A DNA stretch of 64,000 bases from Leucobacter zeae (GTDB lineage: Bacteria; Actinomycetota; Actinomycetes; Actinomycetales; Microbacteriaceae): assembly GCF_016758175.1 (NCBI RefSeq), contig NZ_QYAB01000001.1, forward strand, positions 2,087,850-2,151,849. The letters are read 5' to 3'. The position numbers and the translations under genes are program-made. The notes below the pieces were generated by a model. It made no database searches. It was not told the origin of the DNA and was given only the letters and a program-made list of their open reading frames with translations. Shown here one piece after another: positions 42,272 through 51,883 of the stretch; position 1 is the first letter of the stretch, and the number at the start of each line of letters is the position of its first letter.

Positions 42272-42712
42272 ATGACCGATCGCATCACGCACGACGCCAT
42301 CTCAGACGAACCGGGCCGCGGCTACATCGCGAGCCGCGGCCTCGGAGCCCTCGCCGCGCGCATGGGCATCGAGATGGTCGAATTCGACCGGGACCATGCG
42401 GTGGCAACGATGCCCGTCGAGGGGAACACGCAGCCGATCGGCCTGCTGCACGGCGGCGCGTACGTCGTGCTCGGCGAGACGCTGGGTTCCATGCACGCGA
42501 ACTTCGTCGCCCCCGAGGGCTTCGTCGCCGTCGGGGTCGACATCAACGCGACGCACACGGGCTCCGCAACCTCCGGAACCGTCACCGGCGTCTGCACGCC
42601 GATCAAGCTCGGCCGAAGCCTCGCCGTGCACGAGATCGTCGTCTCCGACGAGGCGGGCCGGCGCTGCTCGACCATCCGCATCACGAACTTCTACAAGGAG
42701 CACCGCGGGTGA
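42272..42712 (+). CDS. PaaI/hotdog-fold thioesterase
   Basis: 146 residues, single hotdog domain. The catalytic loop is GLLHGGAYVVLGETLGSM, with VGVDINATHTGSA following, matching the acyl-CoA thioesterase group that includes PaaI, YbdB/EntH and menaquinone DHNA-CoA thioesterases. ATG 42272 with a GAGGATC site upstream. Actual acyl substrate unknown. Divergent from polA (46 bp). Confidence 0.85.
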   Translation: MTDRITHDAISDEPGRGYIASRGLGALAARMGIEMVEFDRDHAVATMPVEGNTQPIGLLHGGAYVVLGETLGSMHANFVAPEGFVAVGVDINATHTGSATSGTVTGVCTPIKLGRSLAVHEIVVSDEAGRRCSTIRITNFYKEHRG

Positions 42713-42720
42713 GCACGACT

Positions 42721-42772
42721 CCCCGAGACGCGTGAAGCCCCGGCGGTTGCCGGGGCTTCACGCGTCTCGGGG
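42721..42772. terminator. Bidirectional terminator between thioesterase and ANTAR regulator genes
   Basis: Perfect 24-bp stem (42721-42744 with 42749-42772) around a 4-base GGTT loop, sited 8 bp and 10 bp from the two converging stop codons. No T-run. Confidence 0.75.
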
Positions 42773-42782
42773 ATCGGGACGA

Positions 42783-43391
42783 TCAGTCCTTCTTCGGCCC
42801 GAGCTGGTCGATGATGGTCTTCGCGACGTCCTGCATGGTCAGGCGACGGTCCATGGACGCCTTCTGGATCCAGCGGAACGCCTCGGGCTCGCTCAGGCCC
42901 ATCTTGTCGTTCAGGATGCCCTTCGCGCGGTCGACGAGCTTCCGGGTCTCGAACCGCTCGGCGAGGTCGGCGACCTCGTTCTCGAGCGTCACGATCTGCT
43001 GGAACCGCGAGAGCGCGATCTCGATGGCCGGGATGAGATCGGCCGGGGTGAAGGGCTTCACGACGTAGGCGAGCGCGCCCGCCTCGGTCGCGCGCTCGAC
43101 GAGCTCGCGCTGGCTGAACGCGGTCAGCAGCACCACGGGCGCCATGTGGGTCTTGTTGATCCGCTCTGCGGCGGAGATGCCGTCGAGCTGCGGCATCTTG
43201 ACGTCCATGACGACGAGGTCGGGCCGCAGCTCTTCGACCAGCTTCACCGCGGTCTCGCCGTCGCCGGCCTCTCCGACCACGTCGAAGCCGTTGTCTCGCA
43301 GCGTTTCGACGATGTCGAGGCGGATCAGGGATTCGTCTTCCGCGACGACGACGCGTCGCGGTGCGCTCGGTGCAGTGCTCTGGTCATTCAC
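42783..43391 (-). CDS. ANTAR-domain response regulator (PdtaR-like)
   Basis: 202 residues: receiver domain 1-125 with the acidic pair in VVAEDESLIRLD, phospho-acceptor Asp in VVMDVKMPQLDG, Thr in LLTAFSQ and Lys in YVVKPF, then an ANTAR RNA-binding domain with ETRKLVDRAKGILNDKMGLSEPEAFRWIQKASMDRRLTMQDVAKTII. ANTAR proteins bind paired hairpins in mRNA leaders to block termination. No partner histidine kinase (PdtaS-like) is encoded nearby. GTG 43391 follows TAAGCT by seven bases. Confidence 0.92.
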   Translation of the reverse strand: MNDQSTAPSAPRRVVVAEDESLIRLDIVETLRDNGFDVVGEAGDGETAVKLVEELRPDLVVMDVKMPQLDGISAAERINKTHMAPVVLLTAFSQRELVERATEAGALAYVVKPFTPADLIPAIEIALSRFQQIVTLENEVADLAERFETRKLVDRAKGILNDKMGLSEPEAFRWIQKASMDRRLTMQDVAKTIIDQLGPKKD

Positions 43392-43398
43392 GCGTCCC

Positions 43399-43404
43399 AG
43401 CTTA
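43399..43404 (-). promoter_or_regulatory. -10 element of leaderless ANTAR regulator promoter
   Basis: TAAGCT on the minus strand, seven bases before GTG 43391. Confidence 0.5.
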
Positions 43405-43488
43405 CGTCATCGCGGCCGTGCCGCGCCCGGGAACGCGCCGTGGAGCCGGGCTTCGGGGCCTGCACCCGCGCCCGCGAAGGGGCGCTCG

Positions 43489-43570
43489 TACCGGATAGGG
43501 GACTCGAACCCCTACGCCTCTCGGCAGCGCATTTTGAGTGCGCCGTGTCTGCCAATTCCACCAATCCGGC
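43489..43570 (-). tRNA. tRNA-Leu (anticodon CAA)
   Basis: 82 nt, class II with a long variable arm. Anticodon stem GCGCA/TGCGC with loop CTCAAAA, giving CAA. T-arm GGGTTCGAGTCCC. Acceptor GCCGGAT pairs with ATCCGGT (first pair G-U). CCA not encoded. Reads UUG. Confidence 0.92.
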
Positions 43571-43706
43571 GAAGCCCGTCCAGCCTATCGCAGGACGGGA
43601 TGCCCGCTCGCCATCGCGGATCGCCGGGATCGCGCGTCGCCGGGATGGGATCCGACGACGGCACGGGTCTCCGGGCCCCTCCGACCCGGCGGTCGGCCCG
43701 GGAGAC

Positions 43707-43747
43707 GACGGAGCGCACGGATGCCGAGGCCGTCCGTGCGCTCCGTC
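43707..43747 (-). terminator. Terminator hairpin after pyk
   Basis: Perfect 15-bp stem GACGGAGCGCACGGA / TCCGTGCGCTCCGTC with an 11-base loop, about 40 bp past the pyk stop. Without a T-run on the minus strand. Confidence 0.6.
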
Positions 43748-43784
43748 CTTGCGCGCCAGACTCGGCGCGCGGGGTCCGCAGAAC

Positions 43785-45260
43785 CTAGACGAACACCTTG
43801 CCGCGGCCGATCGTGTGCTTGCGCGGACCGGCCTCGGGCAGCCGACCGGTCGCCTCGCCCATCCGGTGGATGCGCAGCGTGTTCGTCGTGCCGACGACCC
43901 CGGGAGGGGATCCGGCGATGATGAGCACCTTCTCGCCGATCTCGAGGCGCTCGGAGTCGAGCAGCACCTCGTCGACCTGCACGAACATCTCATCGGTGCT
44001 GCCGACCCGCGGCACCAGGTAGCTCTGGGCCCCCCAGGTCAGCTCCATCCGGCGGCGGGTCTCCGGGTCCGGCGTGAATCCGATGATCGGGATCGGCTTG
44101 CGCAGCCGGGACATGCGGCGCACCGTGTCCCCGGACTCCGTGAACACGCAGATGTACTTCGCACCGATGAAGTCGGCGACCTCGGAGGCGGCGAGCGTGA
44201 GCGCGCCGCCCTGGGTCCGCGGCTCCGAGCCGATCGGATCGATGCGGTCGAGCGCGTGATCCTCGGTCGCCTCGATGATCTTCGCCATCGTGGCGACGGC
44301 CTCGACGGGGTACGCGCCCACGCTCGTCTCGCCCGAGAGCATCACCGCGTCGGCGCCGTCGAGCACTGCGTTCGCGCAGTCGGAGGCCTCGGCGCGCGTG
44401 GGCCGGGGGTTCTCGATCATCGACTCGAACACCTGGGTGGCCACGATGACCGGCTTCGCGTTGCGCCGCGCGATCGCGATGGCCTCCGTCTGCACGAGCG
44501 GCACTCGCTCGAGCGGCAGCTCCACGCCGAGGTCGCCCCGGGCGACCATGATGCCGTCGAAGGCCGCGACGATCTCCTCGAGCGCCTCGACGGCCTGGGG
44601 CTTCTCGATCTTGGCGATGACGGGCAGGCGGACGCCCTCCTCGTCCATGATCTCGTGCACGCGCGTGATGTCCGCGGCGTCGCGGACGAAGGAGAGCGCG
44701 ATGTAATCGGCGCCGAGCTCGATCGCCCACCGCAGGTCCTGCTCGTCCTTCTCGGACAGCGCCGGCACGTTCACCGCGACACCCGGCAGGTTGATCCCCT
44801 TGTTGTTGGAGACGAAGCCCGGGATCTCCACGGTCGTATGGACGGTGTCCTCCGTCACCCGAACGGCGCGGAGCGTGACCTTGCCGTCATCGATGAGCAG
44901 GGGATCCCCCGGCTTCACGTCCCCCGGGAGTCCCTTGTGGGTGGTTCCGCAGATCGATGCGTCGCCCACGATATCGCGGGTGGTGATGGCGAACTCGTCG
45001 CCGACCTCGAGCTCGTAGGGGCCGCCCTCGAACTTGCCGAGACGGATCTTCGGGCCCTGCAGGTCGGCGAGCACGGCGATGGGGCGTCCCACCTCGGCCT
45101 CCGCGCGACGGATATTGCGATACACGCCCTCGTGCACGTTGTAGGTGCCGTGCGACATGTTCAGACGCGCCACGTTCACCCCGGCCCGGATGAGCTCGAG
45201 GGTGCTGTCGTAGCTGGAGACCGCTGGCCCCCACGTAGCGACGATCTTGGCGTGACGCAT
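43785..45260 (-). CDS. pyk: Pyruvate kinase
   Basis: Last ATP-forming step of glycolysis. 491 residues: RHAKIVATWGPAV (Trp where many have Leu/Ile), NVARLNMSHGTYNVH, IAKIEKPQAVEALEEI with catalytic Lys, GIMVARGDLGVELPLERVP, and the C-domain HTIGRGKVFV end. ATG 45260 has AAGGAG five bases upstream. Last gene of the his-trp-lgt-pyk run, 28 bp behind lgt. Confidence 0.97.
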   Translation of the reverse strand: MRHAKIVATWGPAVSSYDSTLELIRAGVNVARLNMSHGTYNVHEGVYRNIRRAEAEVGRPIAVLADLQGPKIRLGKFEGGPYELEVGDEFAITTRDIVGDASICGTTHKGLPGDVKPGDPLLIDDGKVTLRAVRVTEDTVHTTVEIPGFVSNNKGINLPGVAVNVPALSEKDEQDLRWAIELGADYIALSFVRDAADITRVHEIMDEEGVRLPVIAKIEKPQAVEALEEIVAAFDGIMVARGDLGVELPLERVPLVQTEAIAIARRNAKPVIVATQVFESMIENPRPTRAEASDCANAVLDGADAVMLSGETSVGAYPVEAVATMAKIIEATEDHALDRIDPIGSEPRTQGGALTLAASEVADFIGAKYICVFTESGDTVRRMSRLRKPIPIIGFTPDPETRRRMELTWGAQSYLVPRVGSTDEMFVQVDEVLLDSERLEIGEKVLIIAGSPPGVVGTTNTLRIHRMGEATGRLPEAGPRKHTIGRGKVFV

Positions 45261-45288
45261 GTATTCTCCTTGGTCTGCGAGGTACTGC

Positions 45289-46317
45289 TCAGCTGCGGGA
45301 CTCGACCGCGACGGGCTCCTTCGCCGCCGCGGGATCGTCGCCGTCTTCGGTGGCATCGCTCCGCGCGGAGGCGTCCCCGCCGCGGTCGATGACGTGGTAG
45401 AACTCCTCGGGGTCCGCGGTGTCGCTCAGCACGGAGTCGAGGGGGTTCGAGCGGCCCGGGAGGTAGGGCGACAGCTCGATGCCCGTGTGCCTGCGGCGCT
45501 GGACGATGAAGAGCACGATGCCCACGACGATGGCGATGAGCGCGGCGAGGACGTTCGTGCGGATCCCCAGGAAGAGCAGGCTCGGGTCGACGCGGAGCGA
45601 CTCCGTGAACGAACGGCCGATGCCGTACCAGATGAGGTAGAGCGCGAAGAACTGTCCCCAGCGGGGGCGCCACTTGCGCTCGACCGCGAGCAGCACGACG
45701 ATGCCGAGGATGTTCCAGAGCGACTCGTACAGGAAGGTCGGGTGGAACAGCGTCCCCTCGGGCAGGCCGATCGGGAACGCGGGGTTGGACGACTCGATCT
45801 CGAGGCCCCACGGCAGCGTGGTGGGCCCGCCGAACAGCTCGTGGTTGAACCAGTTGCCGAAGCGGCCGACGGCCTGTGCGAGCAGCAGGCCGGGCACGAG
45901 CGCGTCGGCGAACGAGAGGAAGCGGATGCCCGTGATGCGCGAGGCGATCAGCACGCCGATCGCGCCGCCGAGCAGCGCGCCGAAGATCGCGATGCCGCCC
46001 TTCCAGAAGGCGAACACGTCGAGCGGGTTGCTCCCCGGACCGAAATAGTCTCCCCAGTGCGTGACGACGTGGTACAGGCGTGCGCCGATGATCCCGAGCA
46101 CGAGCGACCATACGATGAAGTCGAAGACCGCGCCGCGCTCCCCGCCCCTCGCTCCGATGCGACGGGCCGTCCAGATGCCGGCGAGCAGGATCCCGAGGAT
46201 GATGCAGAGCGCGTAGAAGTGCACCACGAACGGGCCGATCTGCCAGCCGAAGATCGGCAGTGCGGGGATCTCCCAGAACGAGACGTCAGGACTGGGAATA
46301 CTGAGGGGCAGGATCAT
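45289..46317 (-). CDS. lgt: Prolipoprotein diacylglyceryl transferase
   Basis: Transfers diacylglycerol from phosphatidylglycerol to the lipobox cysteine; it serves the several lipoproteins in this window. 342 residues, seven helices, signature GRFGNWFNHELFGGPTTLPWG and HPTFLYESLWN. The C-terminal 55 residues (about 288-342) form an acidic cytosolic extension, frequent in actinobacterial Lgt. ATG 46317 with GAGAGAAG upstream. Often downstream of trpA in actinobacteria. Confidence 0.96.
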   Translation of the reverse strand: MILPLSIPSPDVSFWEIPALPIFGWQIGPFVVHFYALCIILGILLAGIWTARRIGARGGERGAVFDFIVWSLVLGIIGARLYHVVTHWGDYFGPGSNPLDVFAFWKGGIAIFGALLGGAIGVLIASRITGIRFLSFADALVPGLLLAQAVGRFGNWFNHELFGGPTTLPWGLEIESSNPAFPIGLPEGTLFHPTFLYESLWNILGIVVLLAVERKWRPRWGQFFALYLIWYGIGRSFTESLRVDPSLLFLGIRTNVLAALIAIVVGIVLFIVQRRRHTGIELSPYLPGRSNPLDSVLSDTADPEEFYHVIDRGGDASARSDATEDGDDPAAAKEPVAVESRS

Positions 46318-46434
46318 TCGCTTCTCTCTCGCCTGCGGCGTGCCGCTGGAACTCGCTTACTCGTGGGGCCGGAGAACCCGTTCCGGCCGGACGGATCAAT
46401 CCTAGCGCGGACGGTCGTGCGCTTCCGCTGCGCG

Positions 46435-47241
46435 CTAGCGGGCCGCGCCCGCTGCGATGCCGCGGACGACCTCGGCGAGGCGCTCCACTCCGCCGTCGCG
46501 CAGCGCGCGCACGAACGCCGTGCCGACGATCGCACCGTCGGCGTAGTCGAGCGCGTCCGACACCTGGCCGGCGGTCGACAGGCCGATGCCGACGCAGGCG
46601 AGGTCGACGCCCTGCTCGCGCAGGCGCGCCGTGAGCCCGCGCGCCGCGGCATCCAGCTGGGCGCGCTCGCCCGTGATGCCCATGGTCGACACGGTGTACA
46701 CGAACCCGCGAGTGTGCTCGACCACCAGACGCAGCCGGGCATCGCTCGAGCTCGGCGCCGCGAGGAAGACGCGGTCGAGCCCGACGCGGTCGCTCGTCTC
46801 GATCCAGTCGGCCGCCGCGTCCGGGGTGATGTCGGGCGTGATGAGCCCGGCGCCGCCGGCCTCTGCGAGCTCGCGCGCGAAGCGCTCGACCCCGTACTGC
46901 AGCACCGGGTTCCAGTAGGTCATGACGAGCACCGGCGCATCGACGGCCTCGGTGATGCGGCGCACGGCCTCGAACACGTGGGCGACGCGGAAGCCGCCGG
47001 CGAGCGAGACCTGGGTCGCCTCCTGGATCACCGATCCGTCCATCACGGGATCCGAGTACGGCAGACCGAGCTCGAGCACGTCGACGCCCGCCCCGACCAT
47101 GGCGATGGCGGCCTCGACGCTCGTGTCGAGATCGGGGAAGCCGACCGGAAGGTATCCGATCAGGGCGCCCTTGCGATCCCGCTTCGCGGCGCGGATCGCG
47201 TCGGCGACGCGGGATCCGGTCTGGTTCGCCTCGCCGCTCAT
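46435..47241 (-). CDS. trpA: Tryptophan synthase alpha subunit
   Basis: Cleaves indole-3-glycerol phosphate to indole for TrpB. 268 residues: [13 protein letters not shown], catalytic Glu in [15 protein letters not shown] (with the Asp of SDP), [14 protein letters not shown], and [14 protein letters not shown] 47241 overlaps the trpB stop by four bases, keeping subunit synthesis coupled. Confidence 0.97.
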   Translation of the reverse strand: MSGEANQTGSRVADAIRAAKRDRKGALIGYLPVGFPDLDTSVEAAIAMVGAGVDVLELGLPYSDPVMDGSVIQEATQVSLAGGFRVAHVFEAVRRITEAVDAPVLVMTYWNPVLQYGVERFARELAEAGGAGLITPDITPDAAADWIETSDRVGLDRVFLAAPSSSDARLRLVVEHTRGFVYTVSTMGITGERAQLDAAARGLTARLREQGVDLACVGIGLSTAGQVSDALDYADGAIVGTAFVRALRDGGVERLAEVVRGIAAGAAR

Positions 47242-48512
47242 CCGTCGACTCCCGTCTCGTTCTCGCCCAGCAGGCCGAAGTAGCGGCCGGCCGTCGCCAT
47301 GTCCTTGTCCCCGCGCCCGGAGAGGCTCACGGCGATGATCGCCTCGGGACCGAGCTCGCGCCCGATGCGGATCGCTCCCGCGAGAGCGTGCGCCGACTCG
47401 ATGGCGGGGATGATCCCCTCGGTCCGGCTGAGCAGGCGCAGGGCCTGCATCGCCTCGTCGTCGGTGGCAGGGATGTACTCGGCGCGTCCGATGTCCGCCA
47501 GCCAGGAGTGCTCGGGGCCGACGCCCGGATAGTCGAGGCCGGCCGAGATCGAGTGCGACTCGATCGTCTGCCCGTCCTCGTCCTGCAGCACGTACGTCTT
47601 CGCGCCGTGCAGCACACCGGGCCGGCCGCGCTCGATCGACGCGGCGTGACGCTCGGTGTCGACCCCGTCGCCCGCGGCCTCGACCCCGTAGATGCGCACA
47701 TCGGGATCGTCGAGGAACGCGTCGAACATGCCGATGGCGTTCGATCCCCCGCCGACGCAGGCGACGACCGCGTCGGGGAGCCTGCCGGTCTTCTCGAGGA
47801 TCTGGGCCCTGGCCTCCTCGGAGATGATCTTCTGGAAATCGCGGACCATCGCGGGGAACGGGTGCGGACCGGCGGCGGTGCCGAAGATGTAGTTGGTGCG
47901 CTCGACGCTCGCGACCCAGTCGCGGTAGGCCTCGTTGATCGCATCCTTGAGCGTGCGCGAGCCCGCGGTGACCGGGATCACCTCGGCCCCGAGCAGCCGC
48001 ATGCGGGCGACATTGAGCGCCTGGCGCTCCGTGTCGACCTCGCCCATGTAGATGGTGCACTCGAGGCCGAAGAGAGCCGCCGCGGTGGCCGTGGCGACAC
48101 CGTGCTGGCCCGCGCCCGTCTCGGCGATCACCCGCGTCTTGCCGAGCCGCTTCGTGAGCAGAGCCTGTCCGAGCACGTTGTTGATCTTGTGCGACCCGGT
48201 GTGGTTGAGATCCTCGCGCTTCAGCAGGATGCGCGCTCCCCCGGCGTGCTCGGCGAACCGCGGAACCTCGGTGATCGGCGACGGACGGCCCGCGTAATCG
48301 CGGAGCAGGTCGGCGAGTTCGGCGCGGAAGGCCGGGTCGGCCTGGGCTGCGGCGTACGCCTCGGTGAGCTCGTCGATCGCGGCGATCAGCGACTCGGGCA
48401 TGTACCTGCCCCCGAACTCGCCGAAGAACGGGCCGTGCTGATCGCGGAGCGAGGTGACGCGCGCGCTCGCCTCGGCGGAGCCCGTGGCGGGCGAACCGGT
48501 CTCGTCTGTCAT
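47238..48512 (-). CDS. trpB: Tryptophan synthase beta subunit
   Basis: PLP enzyme joining indole and serine. 424 residues: [16 protein letters not shown]-Lys in [23 protein letters not shown] and [14 protein letters not shown] (phosphate cup), plus SGRGDKDM at the C-terminus. A trpB1-type sequence. ATG 48512, 80 bp behind trpC; a CGCCCGG/CCGGGCG hairpin (48533-48550) lies in that gap and may influence mRNA processing. Confidence 0.97.
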   Translation of the reverse strand: MTDETGSPATGSAEASARVTSLRDQHGPFFGEFGGRYMPESLIAAIDELTEAYAAAQADPAFRAELADLLRDYAGRPSPITEVPRFAEHAGGARILLKREDLNHTGSHKINNVLGQALLTKRLGKTRVIAETGAGQHGVATATAAALFGLECTIYMGEVDTERQALNVARMRLLGAEVIPVTAGSRTLKDAINEAYRDWVASVERTNYIFGTAAGPHPFPAMVRDFQKIISEEARAQILEKTGRLPDAVVACVGGGSNAIGMFDAFLDDPDVRIYGVEAAGDGVDTERHAASIERGRPGVLHGAKTYVLQDEDGQTIESHSISAGLDYPGVGPEHSWLADIGRAEYIPATDDEAMQALRLLSRTEGIIPAIESAHALAGAIRIGRELGPEAIIAVSLSGRGDKDMATAGRYFGLLGENETGVDG

Positions 48513-48592
48513 GGTCTCACCTGTCGGTCGGACGCCCGGAGGACCGGGCGTTGCGGTCGTGCCTCCGCCTGGTCCCCCGGCGGAAGCGGGAA

Positions 48593-49363
48593 TCAGACGT
48601 TCACGTAGGCCTGGAGCGTCGCGATGGGGTCGCCCGTCACGAGCGCCTCGCCCACGAGCACCGCGTCGGCGCCGGCCTCGCGGTAGCGCTCGACATCGGA
48701 CACTTCGAGCACCGCGGACTCGGCGACGCGGATCACGCCCGCCGGGATCTGGTCGGCGACGCGGCCGAAGAGGTCGCGGTCGAGTTCGAACGTGCGCAGA
48801 TCGCGCGCGTTCACCCCGATGAGCTGCGAGCCGAGATCGACGGCGCGCGCCACCTCGTCGTCCGAGTGGGCCTCGACGAGCGGGGTCATGCCGAGTTCGC
48901 GGATCATGCCGTGCAGCGCGACGAGCCGGTCCTGGGGCAGCGCCGCGACGATGAGCAGCACCAGGTCGGCTCCGGCCGCTCGCGCTTCGAGCACCTGGTA
49001 CTCGTCGCCGATGAAGTCCTTGCGGAGCACCGGGATGCTGACGGCCTTGCGCACGGCCTCGAGATCCGCGAGCGACCCCTTGAACCGCCGCTCCTCGGTC
49101 AGCACGCTGACGGCGCTCGCGCCGCCGGCCTCGTACTGCGCCGCGAGCGCGTGCGGCTCCGGGATATCGGCGAGATCGCCGCGCGAGGGGCTCGCGCGCT
49201 TGACCTCTGCGATGACGCGCATGTGCTCGATCGGGGCGAGCGCCGCGAGGGCGTCGAGCGCCGGGATGCGCGCGAGCGCGTCGGCCTCGACATCGGCGTA
49301 CGACCGGAGCTCCCTCCGGGTCCTCGCGTCCTCGAGCGAGCCTGCGAGCAGTTCCTCCAGCAC
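48593..49363 (-). CDS. trpC: Indole-3-glycerol phosphate synthase
   Basis: Fourth step of the tryptophan branch. 256 residues, (beta/alpha)8 fold: [13 protein letters not shown] (catalytic Lys), [13 protein letters not shown] (second Lys), [14 protein letters not shown] and [13 protein letters not shown] 49363 starts two bases past the upstream stop. Stand-alone, not fused to TrpF. Confidence 0.96.
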   Translation of the reverse strand: MLEELLAGSLEDARTRRELRSYADVEADALARIPALDALAALAPIEHMRVIAEVKRASPSRGDLADIPEPHALAAQYEAGGASAVSVLTEERRFKGSLADLEAVRKAVSIPVLRKDFIGDEYQVLEARAAGADLVLLIVAALPQDRLVALHGMIRELGMTPLVEAHSDDEVARAVDLGSQLIGVNARDLRTFELDRDLFGRVADQIPAGVIRVAESAVLEVSDVERYREAGADAVLVGEALVTGDPIATLQAYVNV

Positions 49364-49364
49364 G

Positions 49365-49598
49365 TCAGTCGTGCGTCTGGGGGATGTACTTCGGGCCGTT
49401 CACTCCGTAACCGGCCTTCGAGAGGATGAACCCGAGCAGCGCGCCGAAGACGACGACCCCCGCGCACACCCACACCAGGGTCGGCATGTGCAGGAAGAAG
49501 AAGACGGTGCCGGCAGCGATGCCGAGCAGCATCACCACGACCGCCGTCCATGCGGCGGGCGAATCGCCGTGACCGGGGTCTCCGTGCTGGTTACTCAT
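49365..49598 (-). CDS. HGxxPAAW-type small membrane protein
   Basis: 77 residues, two helices. After SNQHGDPGHGDSPAAW, the HG-x-x-PAAW family motif (here HGDSPAAW), come two hydrophobic helices and a GYGVNGPKYIPQTHD tail. Located between the Trp membrane protein and trpC, its conserved position in actinobacterial trp operons. ATG 49598 has GAGGAG upstream. No function known. Confidence 0.82.
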   Translation of the reverse strand: MSNQHGDPGHGDSPAAWTAVVVMLLGIAAGTVFFFLHMPTLVWVCAGVVVFGALLGFILSKAGYGVNGPKYIPQTHD

Positions 49599-49722
49599 GA
49601 ATCTCCTCTGAACCGAAACGATCACCGACAAGCCTATCGGATAACTCGGCACGGGTCGCCGCGCACGGCGGCGGGCCGGAAAACCCGGCTCGGAGGCGCC
49701 CCGCCCGGCCCCGTGCCGAGGG

Positions 49723-50301
49723 TCAGTCCGAGGAGGTCGGATCGCCGCCCTCGCTGAGCGCGTCCCAGTCGGAGATGCGGTCGGAGCCGGCTCCCGCTGG
49801 CGCGCGCTGCGCGCTCGCGTCGTACTTCCGCCCGCCGGCCGCCCAGCGCCCGCCGAGCACGATCACGAGCGCGCCCGCCAGCACCGCGAGGGCGCCGGCG
49901 GCGATGCTGACCCACGCCCACGCCGCGACGGAGTGCCAGACCACGAGATCGCCGGCGACGTCGCCCGCGATCCCCGTCAACTCGGTGATGCGCGCGCCGA
50001 CGGCCGCGATCGGCGAGGCGACCACGCTCGCGCTCAGCGCGACGAGCCCCGCGCCGAGCAGCGCGACGAGGCCCCCGAGGATCCGCCGGAACACCGGCCC
50101 GGCGATGGTCAGCGCGAGCGCGGCCGCCACGAGGGCGATCGACACCGGCGAGAGCGCGGCGTTCACTGCGTGCCCCGTCACGGCTTCGAGGTCGTGCGTG
50201 CCGTCGAGCATGAACGACACCCAGGTCTGCGACCCGGCGATCAGACCGAGCGCTCCCGCGATCGCGATCGCGAGGAGCGACAGCGGCTTCGCCCGCCTCA
50301 T
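49723..50301 (-). CDS. Trp biosynthesis-associated membrane protein
   Basis: 192 residues with four helices; matches the Trp_oprn_chp family found after trpE in actinobacteria. The segment AGSQTWVSFMLDG in the first extracellular loop and VSIALVAAALALTIAGPVFRRILGGLVALLGAGL are characteristic. The C-terminal cytosolic tail is polar (GGRKYDASAQRAP...). ATG 50301 overlaps the trpE stop by four bases. It has no known catalytic role; transport of a pathway compound is a guess from context only. Confidence 0.82.
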   Translation of the reverse strand: MRRAKPLSLLAIAIAGALGLIAGSQTWVSFMLDGTHDLEAVTGHAVNAALSPVSIALVAAALALTIAGPVFRRILGGLVALLGAGLVALSASVVASPIAAVGARITELTGIAGDVAGDLVVWHSVAAWAWVSIAAGALAVLAGALVIVLGGRWAAGGRKYDASAQRAPAGAGSDRISDWDALSEGGDPTSSD

Positions 50302-51863
50302 CGGGGCTCCAACCCGTGGAGCGTGTTGGCGATCGCGATGGCGCGCAGCGGCGCCGCCGCCTTGCTCTGGCATTCCGCGTCCTCGGACGCTGGCACCGAG
50401 TCGGCGACGATCCCCGCGCCTGCCTGGACCATCGCCACCCCGTCCTTGATGGTCGCGGTCCGGATGGCGATCGCGAGGTCGGCGGCGCCGCCGAGCCCGA
50501 AGTATCCGACCACGCCCCCGTAGACCCCCCGCTGCACGGGCTCGAGCGCGTCGATGATCTCGAGCGCGCGCGGTTTCGGCGCGCCCGAGAGCGTGCCTGC
50601 GGGGAACGTCGCTCGGAAGACGTCGACCGCGTTCTGGTCCGGCCGCAGCCGGCCCTCGACGCTCGAGACGATGTGCATGATGTGGCTGAACCGCTCGATG
50701 CGCATGAACTCGGTGACCTCGACCGAAGCGGGCTCGCAGGCGCGCAGCAGGTCGTTGCGGGCGAGGTCGACGAGCATCAGATGCTCGGCGCGCTCCTTCT
50801 CATCGGCGAGGAGGTCGCGCTCGTGCGCCTGATCCTCGTCGACCGTGGCGCCGCGCGGCCGCGAGCCCGCGATGGGGTGCGTCATCACGTGGCCGCTCTC
50901 CTGAACGGTCACGAGCGCCTCGGGGCTCGACCCGACCACGGAGAAGGGCGTCCCCCCGGCATCCTCGAGCTGCAGGAGGTAGAGGTAGGGGCTCGGATTC
51001 AGGTGCCTGAGCACGCGGTAGACGTCGAGCGGATCCGCGGTGCACTCCTGGTCGAAGCGCTGCGACGGCACGACCTGGAAGATGTCTCCGTCGACGATGT
51101 GGCGCTTGGCCGTCTCGACCGCCGCCATGAAGCCCTCCGAGCTGGTGAGGCGGTGCGGCCGCGGCTGAGCGGAGCGATCGAGGGCGCCGAGCGGCGACGG
51201 GGCCGGGGCCGAGAGCGCGGCCTGCAGCGCGTCGAGGCGCGACTGCGCCTCGGTCCACTGCCGTTCGGGATCGGCGATCCGGGAGCCCGAGGAGTCGTCG
51301 AGGGCCCGATCGTTCAGCACGTTGGCGAGGAGCACGACCGATCCCTCGCGGTGGTCGATGACCACGAGCTCGGAGACGAAGCTGAGGCCCTGGGTCGGCA
51401 GACCCGGCCCGTCCTGGGGGCCCTGCTCGAGCTTCTCGAACTGGCGGACGGTCTCCCAGCCGAGGTACCCGACGAACCCGCTCGCGAGAGGCGGGAGCCC
51501 CTCGACCTGCGGCGCGCGCCAGCGCTCGTAGACGGCGCGGAGGGCTTCGACCGGCGCGAGATGCGCCACCCCGCCCGGGAGCAGCCGTTCCTCGGCGACG
51601 CCGCCCTCGGCGGCAGCCCAGTGGGCCCGTCCGCCGCGCTCGCCGAGCACCCCGAAGCTGCCTGCGCCGACGAAGCTGAATCGGGTCCACACCCCGCCCT
51701 GCTCGGCGGACTCGAGGAGGAAGGTGCCCGGCCGCGACCCCGCGACCTTGCGATAGATGCCGACGGGGGTGTCCGCGTCGGCGAACACCTCGCGGCACAC
51801 CGGGATGACGGACTGGGAATCGAGGGCAGCGTCGAAGGCGGCGCGCGTGGTCGTCAGGCTCAC
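50298..51863 (-). CDS. trpE: Anthranilate synthase component I
   Basis: Converts chorismate to anthranilate using ammonia from TrpG (not encoded here). 521 residues: N-terminal regulatory domain with LLESAEQGGVWTRFSFVG (tryptophan feedback site), then the chorismate-binding domain with GDIFQVVPSQRF, PEALVTV, HPIAGSRPRG, and SGAPKPRALEIIDALEP. GTG 51863 follows TAGGCT by six bases and is not preceded by any leader sequence, although hisI lies 20 bp upstream, so trpE can be read both from hisE and from its own start. Confidence 0.96.
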   Translation of the reverse strand: MSLTTTRAAFDAALDSQSVIPVCREVFADADTPVGIYRKVAGSRPGTFLLESAEQGGVWTRFSFVGAGSFGVLGERGGRAHWAAAEGGVAEERLLPGGVAHLAPVEALRAVYERWRAPQVEGLPPLASGFVGYLGWETVRQFEKLEQGPQDGPGLPTQGLSFVSELVVIDHREGSVVLLANVLNDRALDDSSGSRIADPERQWTEAQSRLDALQAALSAPAPSPLGALDRSAQPRPHRLTSSEGFMAAVETAKRHIVDGDIFQVVPSQRFDQECTADPLDVYRVLRHLNPSPYLYLLQLEDAGGTPFSVVGSSPEALVTVQESGHVMTHPIAGSRPRGATVDEDQAHERDLLADEKERAEHLMLVDLARNDLLRACEPASVEVTEFMRIERFSHIMHIVSSVEGRLRPDQNAVDVFRATFPAGTLSGAPKPRALEIIDALEPVQRGVYGGVVGYFGLGGAADLAIAIRTATIKDGVAMVQAGAGIVADSVPASEDAECQSKAAAPLRAIAIANTLHGLEPR

Positions 51864-51869
51864 CGCTCC

Positions 51870-51875
51870 AGCCTA
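51870..51875 (-). promoter_or_regulatory. -10 element of leaderless trpE promoter
   Basis: TAGGCT on the minus strand, six bases before GTG 51863, just downstream of the hisI stop. Confidence 0.5.
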
Positions 51876-51883
51876 CCGCGGGC

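Noticed and set aside
42396-45392. A 998-codon plus-strand open frame across the ANTAR, tRNA-Leu and pyk genes
   Set aside because: It runs antisense to three clear features, including a tRNA, and has no recognisable protein sequence.
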